From Lentzea cavernae (lineage in GTDB: Bacteria; Actinomycetota; Actinomycetes; Mycobacteriales; Pseudonocardiaceae): a stretch of 64,000 bases of DNA. The stretch lies in contig NZ_BNAR01000007.1 in the NCBI RefSeq assembly GCF_014653695.1, positions 1-64,000 on the forward strand, read 5' to 3'. Shown here in pieces: positions 17,872 through 26,061 of the stretch. Position 1 is the stretch's first letter. Each line of letters opens with the position of its first letter. Position numbers and translations under genes: made by a program. The notes beneath the pieces are model-generated. The model did not search any database and was not told where the DNA came from. It saw only the letters and a list, made by a program, of their open reading frames with translations.

Positions 17872-18312
17872 ATGCCCACCACCGTCACCAACCACGAGGC
17901 ACTTCAACTCGTGGTGGCCGTGCACCGGCTGGTGCGAAGTCTTCGGCAGGCCGCTCCGGCCCGCCGTTTGCAACCCACCCAGTTATTGGTGCTGTCAGAA
18001 CTGAGTGCCCACGGCCCGATGCGGATCGGCGAGATCGCGGTGCGCGCGCTGTGTTCGCAGCCGACCGCCACAACCGTCGTGACCAGCCTGGAGTCCACCG
18101 GACTCGTCCGTCGTGAGCCTGACGCCGCGGACGGCAGGGCAACGATAGTCGTGCTCACCGAAGTCGGCCGCGAGACCATCCAGTCGCTTGCTCACGGCGA
18201 AGCCGAACTATTGAGTGAAAGAATGTCCGAACTTTCACCAGAAGACAGAGAACACCTGCGCTCGGCCATGCCGATTCTGAGGCACCTGGCCGAACCGCAG
18301 GAGAACAAGTAG
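17872..18312 (+). CDS. MarR-family transcriptional regulator
   Basis: A 146-residue winged-helix regulator. The DNA-binding region (about 40-105) has LQPTQLLVLSELSAHGPMRIGEIA, the recognition helix in QPTATTVVTSLESTGLVRRE, and the wing PDAADGRATIVVLTEVG. Terminal helices would form the dimer. It is a solitary gene with a perfect palindrome in its leader, followed by a bidirectional terminator. The ligand is unknown and no adjacent exporter or enzyme suggests one. GGAG at 17862-17865 supports ATG 17872. Confidence 0.92.
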   Translation: MPTTVTNHEALQLVVAVHRLVRSLRQAAPARRLQPTQLLVLSELSAHGPMRIGEIAVRALCSQPTATTVVTSLESTGLVRREPDAADGRATIVVLTEVGRETIQSLAHGEAELLSERMSELSPEDREHLRSAMPILRHLAEPQENK

Positions 18313-18341
18313 GAGCGGGACCCCCCGACGGGTCCCGCTCC
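18312..18341. terminator. Hairpin terminator between marR and the PadR operon
   Basis: GGAGCGGGACC (18312-18322) pairs with GGTCCCGCTCC (18331-18341) around an 8-base loop. It lies between two convergent genes and probably serves both. Confidence 0.65.
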
Positions 18342-18346
18342 AGGAT

Positions 18347-19459
18347 TTACTTGCTCGGTGACACAGAAGTAGGTGACACCGGGCTCGAAGTCGCGCTTCC
18401 GGAACTCGACGGAGCCGAACTCGTCGTTGACGGCGATGATGACGGAGCGGTCACGCTCGGTGCCACTGTGTAACACCGACCGTTTTCGTAGTCGATCTGA
18501 GGCCGCGGATAGCGGTTAGCAGGAATCACCGGTTCAGGACCGCTACCAGGCTCGTCGCAGCTGTTGTAGTTGCGCGGCGCGTTGATCGGCTGACCGTTCT
18601 GGTCGTACAGCAGCACGTTCGTGAGCAGCTTGCCGTTCTCGTCGTACGCGTAGATGTTGTCGTACGTCTCCATGACGGGCGGCGAATACGACGACCGCGA
18701 GGCGTTGTAGCCGAGCTGCCCCGCCGTCACGTCGATCACCTGGAACAGCAACCCCACGGCCAGCGCCGAGGCAGGCAGGCTGAACCACAGCCAGCGCCGG
18801 TCGACCTTGGCGCGCGGCCCGGCGAACACCGACACCACGGCGATCGCCGCGATCGCGAGGAACCCCAGGATGTCGCGACCGGCGAGCAGCACGGCGCCAA
18901 GGCCGAGCAGACCGGCCCGCACCAGCCACCAGGCCGGCTGCAACGACTTGAGGTACGTGATCGCCCGCTCGGCCGGCGTGCCCGCCTCGGGCGTCAGCCA
19001 CGCCTTGAGCCTGACCGTCTCCGGCAGGTTCATGATCTCCTGCTGCGTGGGCCCCCGGTCGTGCACGAGCGCCAGGCTCAACACGATGATCACCGCGGGC
19101 AGCAGCAGCACCGCGGGCTCGCGCAACGACGCCGCCCCCGCGAGCAACGTGATGCCGGTGGCCCCCACCAACCCCCAGGCGGCGGCACGAGGCCTGGGCA
19201 GCACCTGCTTCTTCGTCGTGACCGGCAACCGCTCGGTCCGCGACGGGTACCCCGCCGCCTGGCGGAGCTCCTGCGCGTACTGCTCCGGAGACCCGAGCCG
19301 CTGCTCGATCGTCTCCTCCGGCCCGAGCTCCGTGGACAACTCGGCGACGTGCGCCTCGACGTCCTCCATGATCTCGGCGACCTCGTTGGGCGGCAGGTCG
19401 TCGAGGGCGGCACGCATCCCGGCCAGGTAGTGCTCGACACCGAGCGCTTGGGTGTTCAT
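18347..19459 (-). CDS. DUF1700-like membrane protein, PadR-operon partner
   Basis: A 370-residue protein. The N-terminal soluble part (LAGMRAALDDLPPNEVAEIMEDVEAHVAEL) resembles the HAAS/DUF1700 helical domain usually encoded beside PadR regulators. It is followed by about five membrane segments, then a long outer region ending in a Ser/Thr/Pro-rich tail of about 50 residues. ATG 19459 overlaps the padR stop (ATGA). In similar pairs the membrane protein works in envelope stress or modulates the regulator; its role here is unknown. Confidence 0.75.
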   Translation of the reverse strand: MNTQALGVEHYLAGMRAALDDLPPNEVAEIMEDVEAHVAELSTELGPEETIEQRLGSPEQYAQELRQAAGYPSRTERLPVTTKKQVLPRPRAAAWGLVGATGITLLAGAASLREPAVLLLPAVIIVLSLALVHDRGPTQQEIMNLPETVRLKAWLTPEAGTPAERAITYLKSLQPAWWLVRAGLLGLGAVLLAGRDILGFLAIAAIAVVSVFAGPRAKVDRRWLWFSLPASALAVGLLFQVIDVTAGQLGYNASRSSYSPPVMETYDNIYAYDENGKLLTNVLLYDQNGQPINAPRNYNSCDEPGSGPEPVIPANRYPRPQIDYENGRCYTVAPSVTAPSSSPSTTSSAPSSSGSATSSPVSPTSVSPSK

Positions 19460-19782
19460 GCTGCGACCTCCTCGAGCAGGCCGTCCAGCGTGCTCGCGAA
19501 CGACCTCCACGTCTCCCTCGACTCAGCCAGGCGCGCCCGCCCGGTCTCGTTGATGCTGTAGTACTTGCGGTGCGGCCCCTCTTCGCTCGGCACCACGTAC
19601 GAGGTCAGCATCCCCGCGTTGTAGAGCCTGCGCAGCGTGCCGTAGACGGACGCGTCGCCCACTTCGTTCAAGCCGCCGGCGCGCAGTCTGCGCACCACGT
19701 CGTACCCGTACCCGTCGTCCTTGCGGAGAACCGCCAGAACGGCCAGGTCCAGCACCCCTTTGAGCAGTTGACTGGTGTCCAT
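19456..19782 (-). CDS. PadR-family transcriptional regulator
   Basis: A 108-residue winged-helix repressor of the short (PadR-s2) type. The start LLKGVLDLAVLAVLRKDDGYGYDVV and GDASVYGTLRRLYNAGMLTSY are the family's helix-turn-helix, and GPHRKYYSINETGRARL is the wing. It is the first gene of a two-gene operon with the membrane protein. An inverted repeat of PadR-operator style lies 34 bases upstream, suggesting autoregulation. Confidence 0.92.
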   Translation of the reverse strand: MDTSQLLKGVLDLAVLAVLRKDDGYGYDVVRRLRAGGLNEVGDASVYGTLRRLYNAGMLTSYVVPSEEGPHRKYYSINETGRARLAESRETWRSFASTLDGLLEEVAA

Positions 19783-19815
19783 GGCCCCCTCCGAACCGCT
19801 GTTGCGCTGTGAACG

Positions 19816-19836
19816 GTACTACGCAGTGCGCAGTAC
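19816..19836. promoter_or_regulatory. Inverted repeat upstream of padR, probable operator
   Basis: GTACTACGCA-G-TGCGCAGTAC has 10-base arms matching at 9 positions. Its place just upstream of padR and the GTAC outer ends fit operators bound by PadR dimers. Confidence 0.55.
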
Positions 19837-20409
19837 TGTCTAATGCGCTGGTTCTTGTGGGTGTGCTGGGTGGGTTGGGTGTGGTTGAGGGCCACGTCTG
19901 GAGGACGCTTTTTGGTGGTGGGGCGTTGCTTGAACGGGCTGCGCGGGTCGGGTTGCGTTGGCTGGCGCCGGTTCCAGCGGGATTGGTCGCGTTCCTGGAG
20001 CTCGGTCACCTTGCGAGGACGGGCGCGCAGGTCGTGACGAATCAAGGGCTGGCGATTGGGGCTTGACCTTGAGCCTCTGGCGGGGCGCTGAGACGGCCGG
20101 AAAAGGCCGGGCTGAAAAGCGCCCGGCCGTGCCCGATCAGGGGTAGCACCCCGCCCCTCAAGGTCAAGCCCCAATCGCCATGAGCGGGGTGCACCGCTAC
20201 CCAGAGCTTTCAGTTCGGACGGCTCGCTTCGCATCGCCACGCCAGGTTTCGTCCGAGGTTGCCCTTGCGATGTCGGCTGACCGGTTGGCACCGCGCGGGT
20301 GCCGCTGCGATGGCTGGCGCCGGTTCCAGCGGGGTGGTCACCTCGGGTGCGTTTGTCGCCTTGCGAGGGTGGCGCCTTACGTGTGCCTGGCGTGCTGGAC
20401 CTGCTTGGG
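19837..20409. other. Gene-free region with repeats and a large inverted structure
   Basis: No frame here looks like a real gene; the possible products are Gly/Val/Arg-rich. Two imperfect copies of a ~60-base sequence (19959-20018 and 20311-20368; the first 23 bases identical) flank a 129-base inverted-repeat element described separately. GC is as high as in the neighbouring genes. Confidence 0.55.
20051..20179. repeat. 129-base element with perfect 23-bp terminal inverted repeats and inner hairpins
   Basis: Positions 20051-20073 are perfectly complementary to 20157-20179. Inside, 20079-20089 pairs with 20145-20155 (10 of 11), and GGCCGGGC (20105-20112) pairs with GCCCGGCC (20121-20128). The segment 20146-20154 can alternatively pair with GCGGGGTGC at 20184-20192 outside the element. 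It could be a structured RNA, a non-autonomous mobile element or an elaborate terminator; the sequence alone does not decide. Confidence 0.6.
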
Positions 20410-21267
20410 TCAGAGCCTCGGCCGGGGCTGGCACCTCGGGCACGAGTACGAGGACCGGTTCATGAACGGTTCGCGGATCATCGACGCGCCGCACCGCTTG
20501 CACGGTCGGTTTTCCTGGCCGTAGGCGTTCAGGGAGCGGTCGAAGTAGCCGGACTGGCCGTTGATGTTGACGTAGAGCGCGTCGAACGACGTGCCGCCCT
20601 GGCCCAGCGCCTCGCGCATGACGTCGGTGGCGTGGTCGAGGAGTTCGTAGGCCTTGGCCTTCGCGAGTTTGTCCGTCATGCGGGTGCCGTGGAGTTTGGC
20701 GCGCCAGAGGGCCTCGTCGGCGTAGATGTTGCCGATGCCGGAGACGAGGGTCTGGTCCAGCAAGGCGCGCTTGATCTCCGTGTGACGCAGGCGCAACGCG
20801 CGCACGGCAGCATCACGGGAGAAGAGAGGGTCCATGGGGTCGCGGGCGATGTGCGCGACGGAGTCGGGGACCAGGGTGCCGTCCACCTCGACGAGTTCGG
20901 CCAAGGCCAGGCCGCCGAAGGTGCGTTGGTCCACGAAGCGGAGCTCTGGTCCGCCGTCGTCGAACCGGAAGCGGACGCGCAGGTGCTTCTCGTCGGGGGC
21001 CGACGAGGGTTGGACGAGCATTTGGCCGCTCATGCCCAGGTGCGCGAGCATGGCGGCCTTGTCTGCCAGCTCCACCCAGAGGTACTTGCCGCGGCGCCTG
21101 GCAGCGGCCATTGGCTGGCCTGCCAGGCGCGCGCAGAAGTCCTGGGAACCCAGGTCGTGCCGGCGGATTGCGCGTGGGTGCAGCACCTCTACCGAGGAGA
21201 TGACCCGGCCGGCGACGTGGGCTTCGAGGCCGAGGCGTACTACCTCGACCTCTGGGAGTTCGGGCAC
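20410..21267 (-). CDS. mutM: Formamidopyrimidine-DNA glycosylase
   Basis: MutM removes 8-oxoguanine and other oxidised purines and cuts at the abasic site. The 285-residue protein begins MPELPEVE with catalytic Pro2 and Glu3, keeps the damage-binding region around HLGMSGQM and the helix-two-turn-helix motif near [12 protein letters not shown], and ends with the zinc finger CX2CX16CX2C (CKRCG to CPRC). Length is normal. It starts one base after the small upstream gene and is the last gene of the rpmF-rnc group. Confidence 0.97.
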   Translation of the reverse strand: MPELPEVEVVRLGLEAHVAGRVISSVEVLHPRAIRRHDLGSQDFCARLAGQPMAAARRRGKYLWVELADKAAMLAHLGMSGQMLVQPSSAPDEKHLRVRFRFDDGGPELRFVDQRTFGGLALAELVEVDGTLVPDSVAHIARDPMDPLFSRDAAVRALRLRHTEIKRALLDQTLVSGIGNIYADEALWRAKLHGTRMTDKLAKAKAYELLDHATDVMREALGQGGTSFDALYVNINGQSGYFDRSLNAYGQENRPCKRCGASMIREPFMNRSSYSCPRCQPRPRL

Positions 21268-21268
21268 G

Positions 21269-21469
21269 TCAGGCTTCGGACTTGCCCTCGTCGATGGGCT
21301 GCGCCTCGATCACGGCAGCCTGCGGCTTGGTGGGCTTGAGCACCCACACACCCGCGCGGCTCGTGTCCCTGACCAGCACAAGGCCCTGGATGCCTCCACT
21401 GCGGGAGGTGTTCACCGGCCCGCGGACGGTGCGGGTGCGGCGGTTCGTGCGGTTCCTGGTCGCATACAT
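21269..21469 (-). CDS. Small conserved basic protein between rnc and mutM
   Basis: A 66-residue protein with an Arg-rich start ([17 protein letters not shown]) and a C-terminal strand region ([21 protein letters not shown]). I do not recognise a domain. It is spaced 8 bases after rnc and 1 base before mutM, so it is almost certainly part of the operon. A small gene at this position is, from memory, usual in related actinomycetes. Function unknown. Confidence 0.7.
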   Translation of the reverse strand: MYATRNRTNRRTRTVRGPVNTSRSGGIQGLVLVRDTSRAGVWVLKPTKPQAAVIEAQPIDEGKSEA

Positions 21470-21477
21470 CGCGTGTC

Positions 21478-22281
21478 TCAGTCTTCCTCGGTTGGGGCGG
21501 TCCCTGGCGTCACCGAGGCGCCATTCTGTCCGTTTGCGGATCGGACCGACTCCTGCTCGGCCTTGACCCGTTCCGACAGAACATGATAAGCCGCTTCGGC
21601 GGCTTTCTGCTCGGCTTCCTTCTTGGTGCGCCCATCACCCTTGCCGTAAGGCTGGCCACCGACGAGCACCGTTGCGGTGAACTCCTTGCGGTGGTCCGGC
21701 CCCTGGTCGTCCACGCGGTACTCCGGGACGCCGAGGCTGGCTTGAGCGGTGAGCTCCTGCAGGCTTGTCTTCCAGTCCAGTCCAGCACCCAAAAGCGGAG
21801 CTTTGGCCAAGAGCGGATCGAACAGCCGGTGAACGAACGTTCGTGCGGTATCGATACCGAACTGCAGGTACACCGCACCGATGACGGCCTCGAGGCCGTC
21901 GGCGAGGATGCTCGCCTTGTCCCTGCCGCCGGTCAGCTCTTCGCCACGACCGAGCAGCAGGTGTGCACCGAGCCCGTCCTGTCCCAGGTCACGCGCTACG
22001 CCCGCGAGTGCGTGCATGTTCACCACGCTGGCGCGGAGCTTCGCGAGCTGACCCTCGGGAAGATCGGGGTGAGTGCGGTAGAGGTGGTCGGTGACGACCA
22101 GCCCGAGAACCGCGTCTCCCAGGAACTCGAGACGCTCGTTCGGCGGCAAGCCGCCGTTCTCGTACGCGTAAGACCGGTGGGTGAGCGACAGCACGAGCAG
22201 CTCGGCGTCCAGGTGGACGCCGAGCGCTTCGAGCAGTTCCGCGCGGTCCGCTTGCGGTGCGCGCGGCGGCTTTCCCCCCAC
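21478..22281 (-). CDS. rnc: Ribonuclease III
   Basis: RNase III cuts double-stranded RNA in rRNA and mRNA processing. The 267-residue protein has the endonuclease domain with the signature [12 protein letters not shown] near residue 60 and a second acidic cluster ([15 protein letters not shown]). The C-terminal double-stranded RNA-binding domain runs from KTSLQELT through KEFTATVLV to [19 protein letters not shown] 22281 is the first plausible start after rpmF; no ribosome site is obvious, so translation may be coupled to rpmF, whose stop is 16 bases upstream. Confidence 0.95.
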   Translation of the reverse strand: MGGKPPRAPQADRAELLEALGVHLDAELLVLSLTHRSYAYENGGLPPNERLEFLGDAVLGLVVTDHLYRTHPDLPEGQLAKLRASVVNMHALAGVARDLGQDGLGAHLLLGRGEELTGGRDKASILADGLEAVIGAVYLQFGIDTARTFVHRLFDPLLAKAPLLGAGLDWKTSLQELTAQASLGVPEYRVDDQGPDHRKEFTATVLVGGQPYGKGDGRTKKEAEQKAAEAAYHVLSERVKAEQESVRSANGQNGASVTPGTAPTEED

Positions 22282-22297
22282 TACGTCAGCGAGGAGA

Positions 22298-22480
22298 TCA
22301 GGCCGGCTGAGCGACCTGGCGGCCAGCGTACTGACCACAGGCCGGGCAGGCGACGTGCTGCGGCTTCGGCTGACGGCAGGCCTTGTTCTGGCACGCCACC
22401 AGGTGCACAGCAGACGTCTTCCACTGGGAACGGCGCGCACGGGTGTTCGAACGCGACATTTTCCGCTTCGGGACGGCCAC
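22298..22480 (-). CDS. rpmF: 50S ribosomal protein L32 (zinc-binding form)
   Basis: A 60-residue ribosomal protein with the conserved start [21 protein letters not shown] and a zinc ribbon made by CQNKAC and CPAC. This is the Cys-containing C+ form, not the zinc-independent paralogue expressed under zinc starvation. It starts two bases after yceD, the common bacterial yceD-rpmF arrangement. Confidence 0.97.
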   Translation of the reverse strand: MAVPKRKMSRSNTRARRSQWKTSAVHLVACQNKACRQPKPQHVACPACGQYAGRQVAQPA

Positions 22481-22482
22481 GA

Positions 22483-23064
22483 CTACTTCTCCTCGTTGTT
22501 GTCATCGCTGAACCGCTCTTGCAACGCGGCCCACCGAGGGTCAATCGTCTCATGCCCGTGGTCGGGCCCGAGCTCCGCCCACCTGCCACCACACTCGGAG
22601 CAAAGCCCCTTGCAGTCCGGCTCGCAAAGCGGCGCCTGCGGCAGTGCGAGAACGATGGCGTCCCGCACCACAGGCTCGAGGTCGATCAGATCGTCGACGA
22701 TCCGGCTGACCTCGTCTTCATCAGTGGTCTCGTCCGTGGTGCTGTCCGGCCACGCGTAGAGCTCCGTGATCCGGACTTCAACCTCATCGGTGAGCGGCTC
22801 GAGACACCTCGAGCACTCACCCTCGACCTTCGCGGACGCCGTTCCCGACACCAGCAGACCCTCGACGACCGATTCGATCAGGAGGTCGAGTTCGACCTCC
22901 CCGTTCTCGGGCACCGCGATCACCCCGAGCAACCCCACACCTGCGCCGGGGACCGACCTCGCGAGGGGTCGGCTCAGACCGGCGCGACGGCCGATGTCCC
23001 TGGTGTCGATGACCCAGGGACTGGATGCTGTGGGACGCGTGGACGCGTGACGATGCTCAGTCAT
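22483..23064 (-). CDS. yceD: YceD/DUF177 family protein
   Basis: A 193-residue protein of the DUF177 family, encoded next to rpmF in most bacteria and implicated in 23S rRNA or ribosome maturation. The family's Cys motifs are visible: [12 protein letters not shown] near residue 83, and [14 protein letters not shown], a likely metal-binding cluster. The acidic C-terminus (SDDNNEEK) is common. Role in the complex is inferred from context. Confidence 0.9.
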   Translation of the reverse strand: MTEHRHASTRPTASSPWVIDTRDIGRRAGLSRPLARSVPGAGVGLLGVIAVPENGEVELDLLIESVVEGLLVSGTASAKVEGECSRCLEPLTDEVEVRITELYAWPDSTTDETTDEDEVSRIVDDLIDLEPVVRDAIVLALPQAPLCEPDCKGLCSECGGRWAELGPDHGHETIDPRWAALQERFSDDNNEEK

Positions 23065-23144
23065 GATTTTTCGGGTTTTGCTGACGGGGACCTACCACGT
23101 CCAGCCGTTCCAGGGTACGGGACGACGGGCTCACGCGTGAAATC

Positions 23145-23162
23145 CGCAGGTGATCGCACCTG
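23145..23162. terminator. Short hairpin 3' of sepIVA
   Basis: GCAGGTG (23145-23151) pairs with CACCTGC (23156-23162) around ATCG. It lies between the sepIVA stop and the yceD start on the same strand. No clear T-run follows, so a terminator role is tentative. Confidence 0.35.
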
Positions 23163-23213
23163 CAAGACGTAGCGCGAATCACACGTTCAGGTGCCTCGGA
23201 ACCGGCTGGTTCG

Positions 23214-23930
23214 TCAGGAACCGTAGTCGAACGGCGCCGCGGCGCCCGCCACGGCCGGCCCGCGCAGGTGCGAACGGCCCTTGCCGACCGACCTGAGCGT
23301 GTGCGCGAGGAGGTCCTCGAAGTCCGCGAGCTTGCTGTCCACGTACGCGTCGCACTCCGACCGCAGCCGGATCGACTCGTTCTGGGCGGCGTCGAGCAGA
23401 CGCGCGGCCTCGGAGTGCGCCGCGCGGACGACCTCCTGCTCGTTGACGAGCCTGGCCTGCTCGGCCCTGCCGTCCTCGGTGGCGCGCTCGTAGTTGGCGC
23501 GGCCCGCCTGGATCATGCGCTCGGACTCGGCGTGCGAACGGCCCACCAGGTCGTCGTACTCCTGGCGACCGGCGGCCACGGTCCGTTCGGCCTGGTCCTC
23601 CGCCTCGGCGATCATCCGCTCGGCACGGGCGCGCGCGTCGGACAGCATCGCCTCGGCCTCGGCCTGCGCCTCGGCGAGCATGCGGTCCGCGTCGGCACGC
23701 GCCTTGGACACGCCCGACTCGGCCTCGTGCTTGGCCTTGCCGACGAGCTCTTCTTTGTGGTCCAGCACGTCCTGCGCGTCGTCGAGCTCGGCAGGAATCG
23801 CATCGCGCACGTCGTCGAGCAGTTCGAGCACGTCGCCGCGCGGCACCACGCACCCCGATGTCATCGGAACCCCGCGCGCTTCCTCGACGATCGTGACGAG
23901 CTCGTCGAGTGCCTCGAACACCCGGTACAC
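23214..23930 (-). CDS. sepIVA: Septation protein SepIVA (DivIVA-like coiled coil)
   Basis: A 238-residue coiled-coil protein. An N-terminal DivIVA-like segment (MYRVFEALDELVTIVEEARGVPM) is followed by continuous helix rich in Ala, Glu and Arg from about 55 to 215. The mycobacterial gene at the same locus beside yceD and rnc encodes SepIVA, an essential septation and growth factor; synteny supports the same identity. ATG 23930 begins the conserved MYRVFEALDEL. Confidence 0.88.
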   Translation of the reverse strand: MYRVFEALDELVTIVEEARGVPMTSGCVVPRGDVLELLDDVRDAIPAELDDAQDVLDHKEELVGKAKHEAESGVSKARADADRMLAEAQAEAEAMLSDARARAERMIAEAEDQAERTVAAGRQEYDDLVGRSHAESERMIQAGRANYERATEDGRAEQARLVNEQEVVRAAHSEAARLLDAAQNESIRLRSECDAYVDSKLADFEDLLAHTLRSVGKGRSHLRGPAVAGAAAPFDYGS

Positions 23931-24044
23931 GTCTCACTCCCTAAGCCCTGTGACTCCCACCCACAAGTGTGCCCTGCCGATCTCCCCCGACCCGGGACAT
24001 CGGCAGGGCGTGTCAGGATTTCCCCACATCCACCTGGGGGAACC

Positions 24045-24452
24045 GTGAAGATCACAATCAGGCGAGCCCGTGCCGACGACGTCCACCCGATCGTGACGAT
24101 GCTGGCGGACGACCCGCTGGGCGCGCGGCGCGAGAAGCCGGGCGACCCGGCGTACCTGAAGGCGTTCGAGGTGATCGACGCCGACCCGCACCAGCTCCTG
24201 GCGGTGGCGGACGCGGACGGCGAGGTGGTGGGCACGCTGCAGCTGACGTTCACGTCGGGCCTGTCCCGCCTGGGCATGACCCGGGCGACCATCGAGGCCG
24301 TGCGCGTGCGCTCCGACCAGCGCGGCAACGGCCTCGGCGAACACCTGATCAGGTGGGCGGTCGACGAGGCCCGCGCACGCGGCTGCGGCCTGGTGCAGCT
24401 GACGACGGACGCGTCACGCGTGGACGCGCACCGGCGTCGCACGTGGGCATGA
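24045..24452 (+). CDS. GNAT acetyltransferase with disrupted 3' end
   Basis: A 135-residue GNAT protein keeping the first strand (MKITIRRARADDVHPIV) and the acetyl-CoA loop VRSDQRGNGLGEHLIRWA. The family normally continues after TTDASRVDAHR with an FYERLGF segment and a final strand. Here it ends RRTWA-stop, while the next frame reads SHVGMKLTL-stop (to 24466), the usual family ending. A short deletion of about 25 bases near 24434 explains both, so the gene is probably inactivated or truncated. The start has a GGGGGAA ribosome site. Confidence 0.7.
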   Translation: MKITIRRARADDVHPIVTMLADDPLGARREKPGDPAYLKAFEVIDADPHQLLAVADADGEVVGTLQLTFTSGLSRLGMTRATIEAVRVRSDQRGNGLGEHLIRWAVDEARARGCGLVQLTTDASRVDAHRRRTWA

Positions 24453-24462
24453 AGCTGACGCT

Positions 24463-24945
24463 CTAGCGCGTCTCCGCGAGGCGCTGCTGCAACCGCTGCT
24501 CGATGGTCGAGGGCAGCAGCGTCGAAACGTCGCCACCGTACGTCGCAACCTCCTTGACCAGCGAGGACGCCAGGTAGGAGTACTGCGGGCTCGCCTGCAT
24601 GAACAGCGTGTCGACGCCCGTGAGCTGGTGGTTCATCTGCGCCATCTGCAGCTCGTAGTCGTAGTCGCTGACCGCGCGCAGACCCTTCACGATGGCCTTG
24701 ATGTTGTTCTCACGGCAGTAGTCGACCAACAGCCCATGCCACGAGTCCACGCGCACGTTGTCCCACTGCGCCGTGACCTCGCGCAGCATCTCCTGCCGCT
24801 CCTCGACGTCGAACAAGGTGCGCTTGTTCTTGTTGATGAGCACGGCGACGACAACCTCTTCGAACAGGTGCGCGGCTCTCCCGATGATGTCCAGGTGACC
24901 GTTGGTTACCGGGTCGTAGGAGCCGGGGTACACGGCACGTGTCAT
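24463..24945 (-). CDS. coaD: Phosphopantetheine adenylyltransferase
   Basis: CoaD makes dephospho-CoA from 4'-phosphopantetheine and ATP. The 160-residue protein has the nucleotidyltransferase motif PGSYDPVTNGHLDII near residue 7 and the second motif QYSYLASSLVKEVA near 122. ATG 24945 yields the conserved MTRAVYPGSYDP; an upstream ATG at 25002 would overlap rsmD and add 19 non-conserved residues. The stop is 10 bases from that of the broken GNAT gene. Confidence 0.96.
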   Translation of the reverse strand: MTRAVYPGSYDPVTNGHLDIIGRAAHLFEEVVVAVLINKNKRTLFDVEERQEMLREVTAQWDNVRVDSWHGLLVDYCRENNIKAIVKGLRAVSDYDYELQMAQMNHQLTGVDTLFMQASPQYSYLASSLVKEVATYGGDVSTLLPSTIEQRLQQRLAETR

Positions 24946-24998
24946 GAAGCGGACGTTAGCACCCGATCGGACGCCTCCAGGCGTGTCCGTGGTTCTCG

Positions 24999-25553
24999 TC
25001 ACCCATCAGAACGCACCTGCCCCCAGTACACGGCAGTGTCCCCGTAACGCTTGGCACGCAAGGATTCCACCCCTTCAGGCCACACAGGTTCGCCACTTCG
25101 CGAAGCACGTTCCACGATCAAGACGGCCTCCCCCGCGAGCCTGGGCACGATCCCCGCAAGCACTTTGGCGAGCTCCTCATCGCCCACCGCATACGGCGGA
25201 TCCGCAAAAACAACGTCGAACTTCTCCCCTTCGACCGCCACGAACGCCTCGGCCGTACGGTTCACGATCACGACATCGCCGAACCCGAGCTCCTTCGCGT
25301 TGCCTTTGAGCACGTCAGCGGCCCGCCTGTCCGACTCCACGAACGTCGCGTGCCCCGCCCCCCGGCTCAACGCCTCGAACCCCAGCGCCCCAGACCCCGC
25401 ATAGAGGTCCAGCACCCGAGCCCCGTCCAGGTCGAACGCAGCCTCGAGCGAACTGAACAGGGCCTCCCGGACCCGGTCGGACGTGGGCCGAGTGCCCTTG
25501 GGCGGCACCCTGAGCCTGCGACCCCCCGCCGTCCCGGCAACGATTCGTGTCAC
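24999..25553 (-). CDS. rsmD: 16S rRNA (guanine-966-N2)-methyltransferase
   Basis: A 184-residue SAM-dependent methyltransferase modifying G966 of 16S rRNA. The start TRIVAGTAGGRRLRVPPKGTRPTSDRVREALF is the family signature. The SAM loop is VLDLYAGSGALGFEALSRGA and the catalytic motif is ADPPY. rsmD-coaD adjacency is conserved across bacteria. GTG start at 25553. Confidence 0.96.
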   Translation of the reverse strand: MTRIVAGTAGGRRLRVPPKGTRPTSDRVREALFSSLEAAFDLDGARVLDLYAGSGALGFEALSRGAGHATFVESDRRAADVLKGNAKELGFGDVVIVNRTAEAFVAVEGEKFDVVFADPPYAVGDEELAKVLAGIVPRLAGEAVLIVERASRSGEPVWPEGVESLRAKRYGDTAVYWGQVRSDG

Positions 25554-25588
25554 CGGGACATCGTCTCAGGCGACCCACCCCACCCCGA

Positions 25589-25710
25589 ACGCGATGCCGA
25601 AGGCGAGTCGCCCTCCCCCACGCGATGCCGCAGGCGAGCCGTCCTCCCCCAGCGATGCCGCAGGCGAGCCGTCCTCCCCACGCAATGCCGCAGGCGAGCC
25701 GTCCTTGCCC
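25589..25710. repeat. Four tandem 29-31 bp repeats
   Basis: Units begin at 25589, 25620, 25651 and 25680, each containing GATGCCGCAGGCGAGCCGTCC or a close variant and ending in a C-rich run. They abut with no spacers, so this is not a CRISPR array. They lie just upstream of the rsmD start. On the minus strand they could be read as a Gly-Glu-Asp-Gly-Ser-Pro repeat, but no gene is supported. Confidence 0.8.
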
Positions 25711-25734
25711 TTAGCCGGAGGCCTGGGCGGTGGG

Positions 25735-25862
25735 GTCCCGTCACGAGTCGCGCCACAGCTCCTGCTGCACCTGAGGGGTGAGGTCAAGTCGACACGCTTT
25801 TCGTCGACTTGACCTCACCCCTCAGGTGTGGCCAGCTCCTGGTGCGACTTGTGACGGGACCC
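25735..25862. repeat. Long imperfect inverted repeat (about 58-base arms)
   Basis: The left arm (about 25735-25792) and right arm (about 25803-25862) are near-complementary, from GGGGTCCCGTCACGAGTCGC to its counterpart GCGACTTGTGACGGGACCCC. The inner part GAGGTCAAGTCGAC/GTCGACTTGACCTC is perfect, around a short loop ACGCTTTTC. The right arm is also the start of the dispersed repeat that recurs at 91-296. It could fold as a strong RNA or cruciform hairpin. Confidence 0.75.
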
Positions 25863-26035
25863 CACCGCCAACGCAACAAACAACGCAACAGCCAGCCGCC
25901 CAGCACAAACAGGCGTGCCATCAACCCGCCGGCGGCGCCACCCCCCGGATCAGATTGCCGGGGGTCTGGGGGCAGAGCCCCCAGGGGAAAGCACGCAACC
26001 GCAACACGCCGCCCGCAACCCAACCCACCCCCCAA
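25827..26035. repeat. Dispersed repeat, second copy
   Basis: Closely matches 91-296, with identical blocks around GGGACCCCACCGCCAACGCA and the double hairpin CCCCGG/CCGGGG plus CTGGGGGC-AGA-GCCCCCAG (25967-25985). Like the first copy it lies 3' of a minus-strand gene. Together with the tandem and inverted repeats it fills the gene-free 25554-26061. Confidence 0.75.
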
Positions 26036-26061
26036 ACCGCGACGCGACAAATCACCCCACC

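Noticed and set aside
19809-20066. An 85-codon frame upstream of padR
   Set aside because: Its product is low-complexity Gly/Val/Leu, it overlaps the likely padR operator, and it runs into the inverted-repeat element.
22298-22480. Zinc-independent (stress) ribosomal protein L32
   Set aside because: CX4-5C and CX2C are present, so it is the ordinary zinc-binding form; the same holds for L28 at 37509-37700.
25589-25710. Possible small CRISPR array
   Set aside because: The units abut without unique spacers, vary in length by two bases, and no cas gene is present.
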